Below, piece after piece: positions 6,069 through 13,495 of a DNA stretch of 13,495 nucleotides. Positions within the stretch are counted from its first letter, which is position 1, and each line of letters starts with the position of its first letter. Source of the DNA: an uncultured Kiritimatiellota bacterium (GTDB lineage Bacteria; Verrucomicrobiota; Kiritimatiellia; RFP12; UBA1067); NCBI GenBank assembly GCA_934654805.1, contig CAKUGW010000085.1, positions 1-13,495 of the forward strand, in the 5' to 3' direction. A model generated the notes under the pieces. The model searched no databases. It worked only from the letters and a program-made list of their open reading frames with translations, and was not told where the DNA came from. The translations under genes and the position numbers were made by a program.

Positions 6069-9000
6069 ATGAGAATCTTGTGCGGAATTCTTTTCGGGGT
6101 GGCGTCGGCTGCGGCGTCGGGCGGGGCCGTCGACTTTCGGACGGCGGCGGACATCGGGCCGAACCTCCGGAAGGCCTGGGTCGTCAGCGCGGACGGGCGG
6201 TCGGTCCGGTCGAAGGGCATGTACGGCGGCATCAACAGCCTCAAGGGGTTGCCCGACTGCACGGGCAAGCGGTTCCGCCTTTCGCTCGTCGCGCGACAGT
6301 ACGGGTCACGTCCCGGCGCGCCGGGCCATCACTGGGGAATCTCGGGCCGCGACGCGGCGGGGAACACCGCGACGTTCCGGGCGGACGGCTCGGGGTTCTG
6401 GCTCGACTTCGCCTCGCCGCGCGGGACGCTGCTCCTGCGCTCGTTCGGCGTGGACCAGAAGCCGAAGTTCACCGCGCCGCCGAGCGCGTCGCCGCATCCC
6501 TACCGAATCGCATTCGACTTCACGGAACACGGCTTCGCCGTCTCGATCGACGGACGCCGCGTCATGATGGAGCCGAAGGCGCTCGGGCCGTTCTCGCACG
6601 TGTCCTTCTACTCCTGGAACGAGGACGTCGAGATCTCGGACTTGACGGTCTCTGATTTGCCGACGGCCACCTGGAAGCCGCTGGAGCGGCCGGTGCTGTC
6701 CGTGCCGTCCGCGACGCCCGAAGAGCGCGCGACGAACCGCGTCTACGCGCTGAACGCGCCGCTGAGCGGCGAGGCCGGCGCCGTCATGTACTGGGTGCGC
6801 CGGGACGTGGACGGGTACGTCTGCGACTTCCTTGACGCGACGAACGGCGTCGTGCTGTCGACGGGGCTGTCCGTGCCGTGGGCGACGTTCAAGGTGCGCA
6901 CGGAAAGCGGCAAGGCGCTCGACTTCGTGCGGCGCACGCCGCGCGCCAACGGCGACGGCGACTGGGTTCACCTGGCCTTCGCGTGGCATCCGACGGGGCA
7001 GGCGCGCTTCTTCGTGAACGGCCTTCCCTACAACACCGGCTTCACGGCCGGCGAGCGGTTCTCCTGGCTGATGTTCGGCAACGACCTCGCACAGGCGCGC
7101 ACCGTCCGCTTTCGGACGGGGACGAACCGGCGGCTCGCGCCGGCGGTCGAGGACTTCCGCGTCTACCGGCGCGAAGTGCCGAACCACGAGATCGTGGCCG
7201 CCTACCGTGCGCGCATGCCGTTCGACCTCGTCTTCGAGGAGTCCGTCTTCCCGTCCGGCGAGCCCGTGCGCGTGACGGCGAAGATCGCGCCGGGCGGCAC
7301 GTTCACGCTGCCGAATCCCGTCGAGTCGGCGACGAACGTGACGGGCACGGCCGACATCGAGCTGGAGGTGCGCCGCTGCCGCCACGAATGCAAGGACCCG
7401 AAATGTCCGGCCAAGGTGACGCGCCGCTGGACGGAGCCCGTCTCGAACGGCTTGACGCGGCTCGCCGGCCTGCGCGTGGACGCGACGCGCGACCTCGCGA
7501 CGCGGCCGCTCGTCCTGCCGGAGGCGGGCGACTACGTGCTGGTCGCGCGCGTGTCCGTGCCGGGGCTTGGCGGCGCGTCGCCCTATCAGCGGACGCTGAC
7601 CTTCAGCGCGGCGCCCGTGCGGCGCCTTGCCGACGTGCCGCCGTCGGACGCGGCGTGGCAGACGGGCGAGCGCCTCTGGTCGCGGACGTTCGCGCAGCCG
7701 TCGGACATGCCGCTGCGGAAAGGCGAGGCGCGGACGGCGACGTCCGCCGCCGGGACATACCTGGAGGCGGGGACGGACAACGGCGACCGCATGAGCTGCG
7801 TCATCGGCCTCGCGCCCCGCTGGGTCGGCAAGCCGCTGCTGCTGGAGATCGACTGGCCGGACGACAAGCCGCGCTCGATGGGCCTCTACCTCTACAAGCC
7901 GACGAACGGCTACGGCACGAACATCCGCGACCGGCTGCAGGGCGGCATACAGGCGGGGGCGGAATACCCGAACACGGGGCGGATGCAGACGCAGCGGTAT
8001 CTCGTGTTCTTCGCGGCGACGAACATGCTCTTCGAGGCGCGGACGATGATCACGAACTATCCGGCGGCGCTGGCGCAGATTCGCCTCTCCGCGCTCGTCG
8101 AGCCGCTGCCCGTGCTGGCGGTGCGCGCGCCGAAGGGGTATGCGCCGCGTCGCTTCGGCCATTCGGACGAAGACCAGACGTTCTACAACAACCTGAACGT
8201 CGACACGGTCGGCTCGTCGACGGCGGCCGTCCTGCCGGAGCTCGTGCGCTACCTGAAGTACACGGGGCAGAACGCCCTGAACTACTCGATCGCGCGCTAC
8301 ACGTACACCTACGGCCCGGTCGAGGGGTCGGAGGGCAACGGGATGTTCCCGTACCGCGAGGGCGAGATCGGGCACATGATCCGCACGCTGGGCGCGAACG
8401 GCATCGGGGTTGACGCGGCCGTCCAGCTCGGCGGCCTGCCGCAGGCCCAGTGGTTTCACCTGTCCGAGACGGAGATGGACCGGCGCGGCGCGCTCTCGTA
8501 CGACTTCGAGGGGCGCTCGCCCGACCTCTACGTCAACGGCGCCCAGCAGGCGAACTTCATCCATCCGTGGGCGCGGGCGAAATTCTTCGAGTACGTCGGC
8601 GACCTCATCCGCGCAAACGCGACGAACGGCGTGATGGCGGTGTCGTATCCGCTCCGCAGCAGCTTCGGCGCGTTCCGCTCGCTGAAGCTCGGCTACGAGG
8701 ACTGGACGATGGCGCAGTTCGTGCGCGAGACGCGCACGCGCCTGCCGAAGAAGACCTGCGGCCGCCTGGCGGGCGCGTCGCGCTACGGGGCGCGCTACGA
8801 CTTCCTGACGGCGACGAACACGCCGGCCGTCCGCGACGCCTGGCTGCGCTGGCGGGCCGGAAAGGTCACGGCGTTCGCCGCCGAACTGGCCGCGTTCCTG
8901 CGGGCGGCCAATCCCGACCTGAAGCTCATCATCGGGCTTGGCCAGGCGGACGACGCCGACGCGGCGGAGGCCTATGTCGAGAACGGCCTCGACTTCGACG

Positions 9001-9674
9001 CGCTGGCGAAGATCCCGAATCTCGGCTTCGGCGTCAGCCGGGGCGTGACGCAGGCGCGGTGGCGGCTGTTCAGGGGCTACCCGGCGCTGCCGTCGGGCGA
9101 GGCGAACTACCGGCGTCAGCTGGAGACGATCCGCGCGCGGTCGGGAGCCGTGGCGTCCGTCATCTGCAACGGCTCCTATTTCGAGACGCGCGTGAACACG
9201 CTGGATCCGAAGGCCTACGACTGCTTCTTCCAGGACGCCGACATCAAGCCGTGGGGACGGCACTTCCTGAAGGAGCTCGTCCGCGCGGTCGCGTATGGCG
9301 ATGCGCAGTCCGTCTACACCGGGCAGCAGCCGCTCGGCTCGCTCGGCAGCGAAGACGTCGTGCGCGAGTTCGCGAAAGCCTACTGCGCGCTGCCGCAGGT
9401 CCCGTTCGCGGACGTGCCGTCAGGCGTGGCGGCGCTCGTCGCCCGCCAGTTCAAGGCGAAGGACGGCACGTACCTCTATCTCGCGAACACGGCGGGCGAG
9501 AGCGTGAAGGCGAAGCTGGCGTTCCGTCAGCAGGGGCTTTTCGCTCGCGTGTCCTGCGAGGACCTCTCGACCGGCGCGCGGCTGAAGGGGCTCGCCGTCG
9601 CGCTGAAGCCGTATGAGCTGAAAAGCTTCTTCCTGCCGGGCGACAACGCGCTTGTGAAGGTGGAGAAGGAATAA
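6069..9674 (+). CDS. Secreted multidomain LamG-containing glycosidase-like protein (first of two tandem paralogues)
   Basis: The 1201-residue protein starts with a short signal peptide (MRILCGILFGVASAAASGG). An N-terminal beta-sandwich of concanavalin A/DUF1080-like appearance (about 20-205) is followed by a LamG-like module (about 222-380; DWVHLAFAWHPTGQARFFVNG, ending YRARMPFDL) and an Ig-like stretch with a Cys cluster (C437, C441, C446). A conserved block containing LLLEIDWPDDKPRSMGLYLY precedes RFGHSDEDQTFYNNLNVD (695-712), which opens a probable (beta/alpha)8 barrel running to about 1090. Landmarks there are LGYEDW (874-879), FLTATNTPAVRDAW and FQDADIKPWGR. The C-terminal KPYELKSFFLP strand resembles the closing beta-domain of barrel glycosidases. 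I cannot assign a CAZy family; a role in glycan hydrolysis or binding is inferred from the modules and neighbours. Two stops in tandem (TAA TAA) end the gene. Confidence 0.85.
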   Translation: MRILCGILFGVASAAASGGAVDFRTAADIGPNLRKAWVVSADGRSVRSKGMYGGINSLKGLPDCTGKRFRLSLVARQYGSRPGAPGHHWGISGRDAAGNTATFRADGSGFWLDFASPRGTLLLRSFGVDQKPKFTAPPSASPHPYRIAFDFTEHGFAVSIDGRRVMMEPKALGPFSHVSFYSWNEDVEISDLTVSDLPTATWKPLERPVLSVPSATPEERATNRVYALNAPLSGEAGAVMYWVRRDVDGYVCDFLDATNGVVLSTGLSVPWATFKVRTESGKALDFVRRTPRANGDGDWVHLAFAWHPTGQARFFVNGLPYNTGFTAGERFSWLMFGNDLAQARTVRFRTGTNRRLAPAVEDFRVYRREVPNHEIVAAYRARMPFDLVFEESVFPSGEPVRVTAKIAPGGTFTLPNPVESATNVTGTADIELEVRRCRHECKDPKCPAKVTRRWTEPVSNGLTRLAGLRVDATRDLATRPLVLPEAGDYVLVARVSVPGLGGASPYQRTLTFSAAPVRRLADVPPSDAAWQTGERLWSRTFAQPSDMPLRKGEARTATSAAGTYLEAGTDNGDRMSCVIGLAPRWVGKPLLLEIDWPDDKPRSMGLYLYKPTNGYGTNIRDRLQGGIQAGAEYPNTGRMQTQRYLVFFAATNMLFEARTMITNYPAALAQIRLSALVEPLPVLAVRAPKGYAPRRFGHSDEDQTFYNNLNVDTVGSSTAAVLPELVRYLKYTGQNALNYSIARYTYTYGPVEGSEGNGMFPYREGEIGHMIRTLGANGIGVDAAVQLGGLPQAQWFHLSETEMDRRGALSYDFEGRSPDLYVNGAQQANFIHPWARAKFFEYVGDLIRANATNGVMAVSYPLRSSFGAFRSLKLGYEDWTMAQFVRETRTRLPKKTCGRLAGASRYGARYDFLTATNTPAVRDAWLRWRAGKVTAFAAELAAFLRAANPDLKLIIGLGQADDADAAEAYVENGLDFDALAKIPNLGFGVSRGVTQARWRLFRGYPALPSGEANYRRQLETIRARSGAVASVICNGSYFETRVNTLDPKAYDCFFQDADIKPWGRHFLKELVRAVAYGDAQSVYTGQQPLGSLGSEDVVREFAKAYCALPQVPFADVPSGVAALVARQFKAKDGTYLYLANTAGESVKAKLAFRQQGLFARVSCEDLSTGARLKGLAVALKPYELKSFFLPGDNALVKVEKE

Positions 9675-9687
9675 TAAGGGAGAAGTC

Positions 9688-9703
9688 TCGCACGGCGTCA
9701 CGG
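9688..9703 (+). repeat. Degenerate two-unit CACGG repeat in the spacer between the two paralogues
   Basis: TCGCACGGCGTCACGG matches the start of the repeat at the fusion point of the first gene (TCGCACGGAGGCACGG, 3176-3191) at 14 of 16 positions, with the same three-base spacing between CACGG units. It lies in the 72-base spacer 9675-9746, the only real intergenic space between genes here. A flanking AGAAG (9681-9685) and CTTCT (9704-9708) could pair around it, but no T-run follows, so I do not call a terminator. Confidence 0.35.
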
Positions 9704-9733
9704 CTTCTTACTCTAAAGCATTCATGAAAACAC

Positions 9734-9738
9734 AAGGT
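9734..9738 (+). promoter_or_regulatory. Probable Shine-Dalgarno sequence for the second LamG/glycosidase-like gene
   Basis: AAGGT lies eight bases before the ATG at 9747, a suitable spacing though only a moderate match. The next in-frame ATG at 9762 has a weaker upstream sequence, so 9747 is the preferred start. Confidence 0.5.
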
Positions 9739-9746
9739 CAAAGAAC

Positions 9747-12700
9747 ATGTTGAGCAAGACAATGAAAACGATGATGGGGTTGGCGGTGGGCGCGTGGGCG
9801 CTGGCTGTCGGCGCGGCGGAAGAAGGGCCGCTTGTGGCGGTCGATCGCCTCGGCTGGGACGGCGTGAAGGTGCCCGAAGGGACGTTCACGCGCGAACAGG
9901 GCGCGATCATGGGCTGGTTCGGCGGCCCGCTGCTCGCGTTCAACGACAAGGCCGGCAAGACCGTCGCGCGGCTCTACCTCGGCGGTGACTTCCCCTCGTT
10001 CGACGTCCTGACGGCGGATGGCCACTGGCAGGGCTACCGCCGGCGCATCGAGGGCACGGGCGAGGGCGACAGCTTCCACATGGCCGTGACGTGGCGCCCA
10101 GACGGGACGTGCCGCTTCTTCATGAACGGCCAGCCGTTCGAGAACTACTTCACCGCCGGCGAGCGCACGCAGTGGAACATGGCGAGCAACTTCATGGACG
10201 CCGTGGTTGCGGTCGTGCCCGAGAAGGGTCGCCGCACGGAGCCGGACGCGGGCTGGACGGACTTCCGCCTCTACGGCCGGACGCTCGCGAACCACGAGGT
10301 CAAGGCGGCCTACCGGGCGCGGATGCCGTTCGACTTCGTGTGCGTCAACTCCGTCTTTCCGGCGGACAGGCCGACGCCCGTCTCCGTGACCGTCGCGCCC
10401 GGCGGCACGTTCATGCTCCCGAACGCCGTCGCGTCCGAGACGAACCTCGCCGGGACGGCCGACTTCACGCTGACGGTCGAGCGGATCAGCCGCTTCCGCG
10501 AAGACGCGAAGAGCCCGTTCCGCGTGACGCGGACGACGTATGAGAAGGTCGCGGAAAAGGCCCTGCCGAACGTCCGCATCGCACGCGAGACCCTGCTCGC
10601 GACCGATCCCGTGACGCTGCCGGCCGGCGACTACCGCGTGCGCCTGACGGTGCAGGTCGCGGGGCAGCCCGCCTACCGGCGGACGCGGAACGTCTTCTTC
10701 GCGCGTCCGACCGACCGCACGGGTGATCCGGCGAGCGACGACGAATGGCGAACGACCGCGCTTCTTTTCGAGAAGACCTATCGCCGCGCCGAGGACATGG
10801 AATACAAGGACGGGCCGCTCGGCCCGGCCCAGTCGTCCGCCGGCGCCTACCTGGAGCTGGACGGCACGCCCGCGACGCGCATGGGCGACGTCCTGCACGT
10901 GCCGCCCGAATGGTGCGGACGCCCGCTGCTGCTGGAGATCGACTGGCCGGACGACAAGCCGCGCGCGATGGGGCTCTACCTCTACCCGGAGGGCGTGAGC
11001 AGCGTGCGCGACCGCCTGCAGCAGGGCATTCAGGCGGGACGCGAATTCCCGTCCACGGGACGGATGCAGACGATGCGCTGTCCGGTCTTCACGCCGTCGA
11101 CGAACTTCCTCGTCGAGGCGCGCACGCTGGTCGCCGGGTGGCCGGCCGCCGTCGCCGCGCTGCGCGTCTATGCGCTTGACCCGGCGTGGCCGCGTCTCCG
11201 CCTCAATCTGCCGGAAGGGCTGGAGGGGCGGCGGTTCGGGCACGTCGACGAGGACCAGACGTTCTACAGCAACCTGAACGTCGACGCCGACCCGTCCTTC
11301 GGCGGCGTCCTCGACCGGCTCGTCCAGTACTTCAACTACACGGGGCAGAACGCCTTCGTCTACCCCATCCTGCGCTACTACCGCACGTTCGGCGCGAGCG
11401 AGGGCGTCCTGTCGGGCAACGGCATGTTCCCGACGAGCCAGGGGCAGCTCGGCGAGCTGATCGCCGCGCTCGCCCGCAACGGCATCGCGTTCACGGGCAA
11501 GATGTCGCTCTACAACGCGCCGGACGCGGCGTTCTACGGACTTGCCGAAAGCGACCTGCGGGAACGCGGCGCGCTGACGCTCGACCGGCGCGGCCTTGAC
11601 CGTCCGCTCTACAACGTCGGCTCCTATCTCGCCAACCCCGCCAATCCGGCCGCCTGGGAACTCGTCTTCCGCAGCTTCGACGACATCCGGCGGCACTACG
11701 GGACGAACGGCCTCTCGTCCGTCGCGTGGGACGGCTTCGGCACGTGGCACGGGCTCGACTTTGGCTATGACGACTGGACGGTCAACGCCTTCGCGGCGGA
11801 GACGGGCACCGGATTCCCGTCCGCCTGCGAGGTCGGACGGAACGACGGGCGCATCTGGCCCTCGAACGATCCGCAGGGGCGCGGGCGCGCGGAGGGCGTC
11901 TTCCTTGCGCGCTACGGCTTCCTCACGGCGACGAACACGCCCGCCGTCCGCGCGCGCTGGCTCGCATGGCGTGCGGCGCGGACGACGGCGTTCTACCGCG
12001 AGCTGGCGAGCCGTCTGCGCGCGGCGAATCCGGCCATGCGGATCTACGTCCACGCGCCGGACGAGCCGGCGGGCTACGTCGATCGCGGCGTGGACGCGAA
12101 GGCCGTGCTGGCGATTCCCGGCATCGCGGGGCTCATCCAGTCGCGCAGCGTGACGAACTTCCGCTGGAAGCTCCATCGCGGCTACGAGGAGGACGACGGC
12201 TGGCAGACGCTCTACGCGCCGGAGGCCGCCGAGCTCGCGCGCGTGAAGCGGCTGCAGGGATCGCTCAAGATGCTCTATTCGGGCGGCGACTACTGGGAGA
12301 CGTTCACGCGCTCGCTCGACATGAAGCGGTTTCCCGTCGCGTTCCAGGATGCGGACGTGAAGCCGTGGGGGCGCTGGTGGCTGATGGAGCTGGCCTACGT
12401 GCTCGCGAAGTCGGACGTGCTGGAGCTCTGCACGGGCCAGCAGCCGCTCTATGCGCTGGGGCGCGAGCGCGAGGCGCGCGAGTGGGCGAAGGCCTACCGC
12501 GCCCTGCCCGCGCTGGACTTCACGGACATGGGCGGCGTGACGGATCCCGTCGCGGGGCGCTGCCGGCTGACGAAGAACGGGCTTTACTTCTATGTCGTGA
12601 ACATCCACCACGGCGACCTCACGGCGGTCGTGGACTTCGGGGCGGCGGGCTGTCCCGAAATGATCGACCTCTCGTCCGGCGCGCGGACGGCGGGCCGCGA

Positions 12701-13495
12701 GATCGCGCTGAAGCCCTATCAGCTGCGGTCGTTCCTGATTCCGCGCGAGACGCTGGACGGGCGGACGCGCCTGGGGCCGCTGGCCGTCAAGGGCATCGAC
12801 CGCACGTGCTACGATGCGCGGTTCGGGGAGCTCGCCGCCGCGCAGCGGACGTTTGACGCGCACGGCATTCCGCATGCGCGGGAAGACGCGATCATCGCGT
12901 CCGCGCGGCAGTTCGTCGCCGAGGGCCGGATGCAGGCGGCCTACAACGCGCTCTTCCGCAAGGAGCTCAACCGCTTCGTCTCGCGGTGCGGACAGATGCC
13001 GCTCGTCGTCGCCGAACGAAAGCTGATGGACAGGGGGATCTTCCGCATCAACTGCGGCACGGCCGACTACACGACGATCGACGGCGACCTCTTCTTCCCA
13101 GACGTCGCGTGGAACGGCGACTACGGCAAGCGCGCGACGCGGCAGGGCGGCGCGCCGCGCAAGGCCGACGCCGTCAAGGGCGCGAAATACAGGACGCTGT
13201 ACGAGACCGAGGCGTTCGCGTTCGACGGCTACTCGTTCAACGTCGGGCGTCCCGGACGCTACCGCGTCACGCTCTACCTGAAGGTGGGCTGGAAGCGCGA
13301 CTTCAGGCCGGACTGGTGGATCTTCTCGGTCGCGGCGAACGGGAAGACGCTTCTGGACAATGCAGACCTCTATGTCGCGCAGGGCGGTGACTTCGACCGT
13401 CCGTACACGCCGTCGTTCGAGGTGGAGGTCGGCGAAGACGGACGCCTCGACCTCGACTTCACGAGTCCGCCCGACTACTATCTCTACAACTGGAA
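9747..13495 (+). CDS. Secreted LamG/glycosidase-like protein with C-terminal malectin-like domain (second paralogue, 3' end outside window)
   Basis: The frame is open to the window end, giving 1249 residues without a stop. It starts with a signal peptide (MLSKTMKTMMGLAVGAWALA, likely cleaved near GAA-EE). A LamG-like module spans about 28-192 (FHMAVTWRPDGTCRFFMNG), then an Ig-like stretch, the shared LLLEIDWPDDKPRAMGLYLY block, and a probable (beta/alpha)8 region from RFGHVDEDQTFYSNLNVD (496-513) to about 930, with WDGFGTWHG (661-669), GYDDW (673-677), FLTATNTPAVRARW and FQDADVKPWGR. A closing beta-domain ends at KPYQLRSFLIP (about 989-999). Unlike its neighbour it lacks the extra N-terminal beta-sandwich, but it continues through a helical linker (about 1015-1080) into a malectin-like carbohydrate-binding domain beginning FRINCGTADYTTIDG (1099). 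The domain pattern suggests a secreted glycan-active enzyme; the family and substrate are not identified. Confidence 0.85.
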   Translation, partial: MLSKTMKTMMGLAVGAWALAVGAAEEGPLVAVDRLGWDGVKVPEGTFTREQGAIMGWFGGPLLAFNDKAGKTVARLYLGGDFPSFDVLTADGHWQGYRRRIEGTGEGDSFHMAVTWRPDGTCRFFMNGQPFENYFTAGERTQWNMASNFMDAVVAVVPEKGRRTEPDAGWTDFRLYGRTLANHEVKAAYRARMPFDFVCVNSVFPADRPTPVSVTVAPGGTFMLPNAVASETNLAGTADFTLTVERISRFREDAKSPFRVTRTTYEKVAEKALPNVRIARETLLATDPVTLPAGDYRVRLTVQVAGQPAYRRTRNVFFARPTDRTGDPASDDEWRTTALLFEKTYRRAEDMEYKDGPLGPAQSSAGAYLELDGTPATRMGDVLHVPPEWCGRPLLLEIDWPDDKPRAMGLYLYPEGVSSVRDRLQQGIQAGREFPSTGRMQTMRCPVFTPSTNFLVEARTLVAGWPAAVAALRVYALDPAWPRLRLNLPEGLEGRRFGHVDEDQTFYSNLNVDADPSFGGVLDRLVQYFNYTGQNAFVYPILRYYRTFGASEGVLSGNGMFPTSQGQLGELIAALARNGIAFTGKMSLYNAPDAAFYGLAESDLRERGALTLDRRGLDRPLYNVGSYLANPANPAAWELVFRSFDDIRRHYGTNGLSSVAWDGFGTWHGLDFGYDDWTVNAFAAETGTGFPSACEVGRNDGRIWPSNDPQGRGRAEGVFLARYGFLTATNTPAVRARWLAWRAARTTAFYRELASRLRAANPAMRIYVHAPDEPAGYVDRGVDAKAVLAIPGIAGLIQSRSVTNFRWKLHRGYEEDDGWQTLYAPEAAELARVKRLQGSLKMLYSGGDYWETFTRSLDMKRFPVAFQDADVKPWGRWWLMELAYVLAKSDVLELCTGQQPLYALGREREAREWAKAYRALPALDFTDMGGVTDPVAGRCRLTKNGLYFYVVNIHHGDLTAVVDFGAAGCPEMIDLSSGARTAGREIALKPYQLRSFLIPRETLDGRTRLGPLAVKGIDRTCYDARFGELAAAQRTFDAHGIPHAREDAIIASARQFVAEGRMQAAYNALFRKELNRFVSRCGQMPLVVAERKLMDRGIFRINCGTADYTTIDGDLFFPDVAWNGDYGKRATRQGGAPRKADAVKGAKYRTLYETEAFAFDGYSFNVGRPGRYRVTLYLKVGWKRDFRPDWWIFSVAANGKTLLDNADLYVAQGGDFDRPYTPSFEVEVGEDGRLDLDFTSPPDYYLYNW

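Noticed and set aside
9681..9708. Possible terminator hairpin (AGAAG...CTTCT) between the paralogues
   Set aside because: The stem is only five base pairs with a loop of about 18 bases and no following T-run.
9724..9753. Nine-codon leader ORF (MKTQGQRTC) overlapping the start of the second paralogue
   Set aside because: There is no ribosome binding site of its own and no attenuator-like structure; such a short frame is expected by chance.
9738..12875. Very long minus-strand open frame (1045 codons), with similar ones at 6306-9263, 2539-4695 and 64-2190
   Set aside because: These are antisense shadows of GC-rich genes. Their translations are rich in Arg, Pro and Val with no recognisable motifs, while the plus strand carries clear domains throughout.

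Overview
The window is GC-rich. It carries four genes on the plus strand, packed like one operon, whose products look exported and aimed at complex carbohydrate. The GC-rich codon usage, long multidomain hydrolases, LamG- and malectin-like modules, and short GC-rich repeats inside coding sequence suggest a member of the Planctomycetota-Verrucomicrobiota-Chlamydiota group, perhaps a gut Kiritimatiellota or Lentisphaerota. This assignment is an inference; no rRNA or marker gene is present.

Layout: (1) Bases 1-72 look like the 3' end of a group II intron: the distal part of domain V, then domain VI with a bulged A at 66, seven nucleotides from a predicted 3' splice site after base 72. (2) From base 73 the sequence is open, in frame with the first gene, and encodes a signal-peptide-like segment (KNASFLTLFAVALLG). 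It has no start codon of its own, so the intron appears to sit directly after the start codon or very near it. (3) Bases 113-222 hold five imperfect copies of a TGGGGACAGACCCC-type repeat, translated as a linker. (4) Bases 178-4623 (from the only in-frame start codon visible) encode a GH106-like glycoside hydrolase fused to a sialate O-acetylesterase-like SGNH esterase; a second short repeat (CACGGAGN x3) lies exactly at the fusion point. (5) Bases 4620-6059 encode a metallophosphoesterase with a Tat-type signal, overlapping the first gene by ATGA. (6) Bases 6069-9674 and 9747-13495 (the latter cut by the window end) are divergent tandem paralogues: secreted proteins with a LamG-like module, Ig-like modules, a probable (beta/alpha)8 glycosidase-like region and a C-terminal beta-sandwich.

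Together the genes resemble a polysaccharide-degradation locus: removal of rhamnose-like residues, de-O-acetylation, phosphoester hydrolysis, and two large glycan-active or glycan-binding proteins. No transporter, regulator, tRNA, rRNA or CRISPR array is visible. The most unusual part is the first gene. It has a self-splicing element at its start codon, a repeat array between signal peptide and catalytic domain, and a repeat at the junction of its two enzyme domains.
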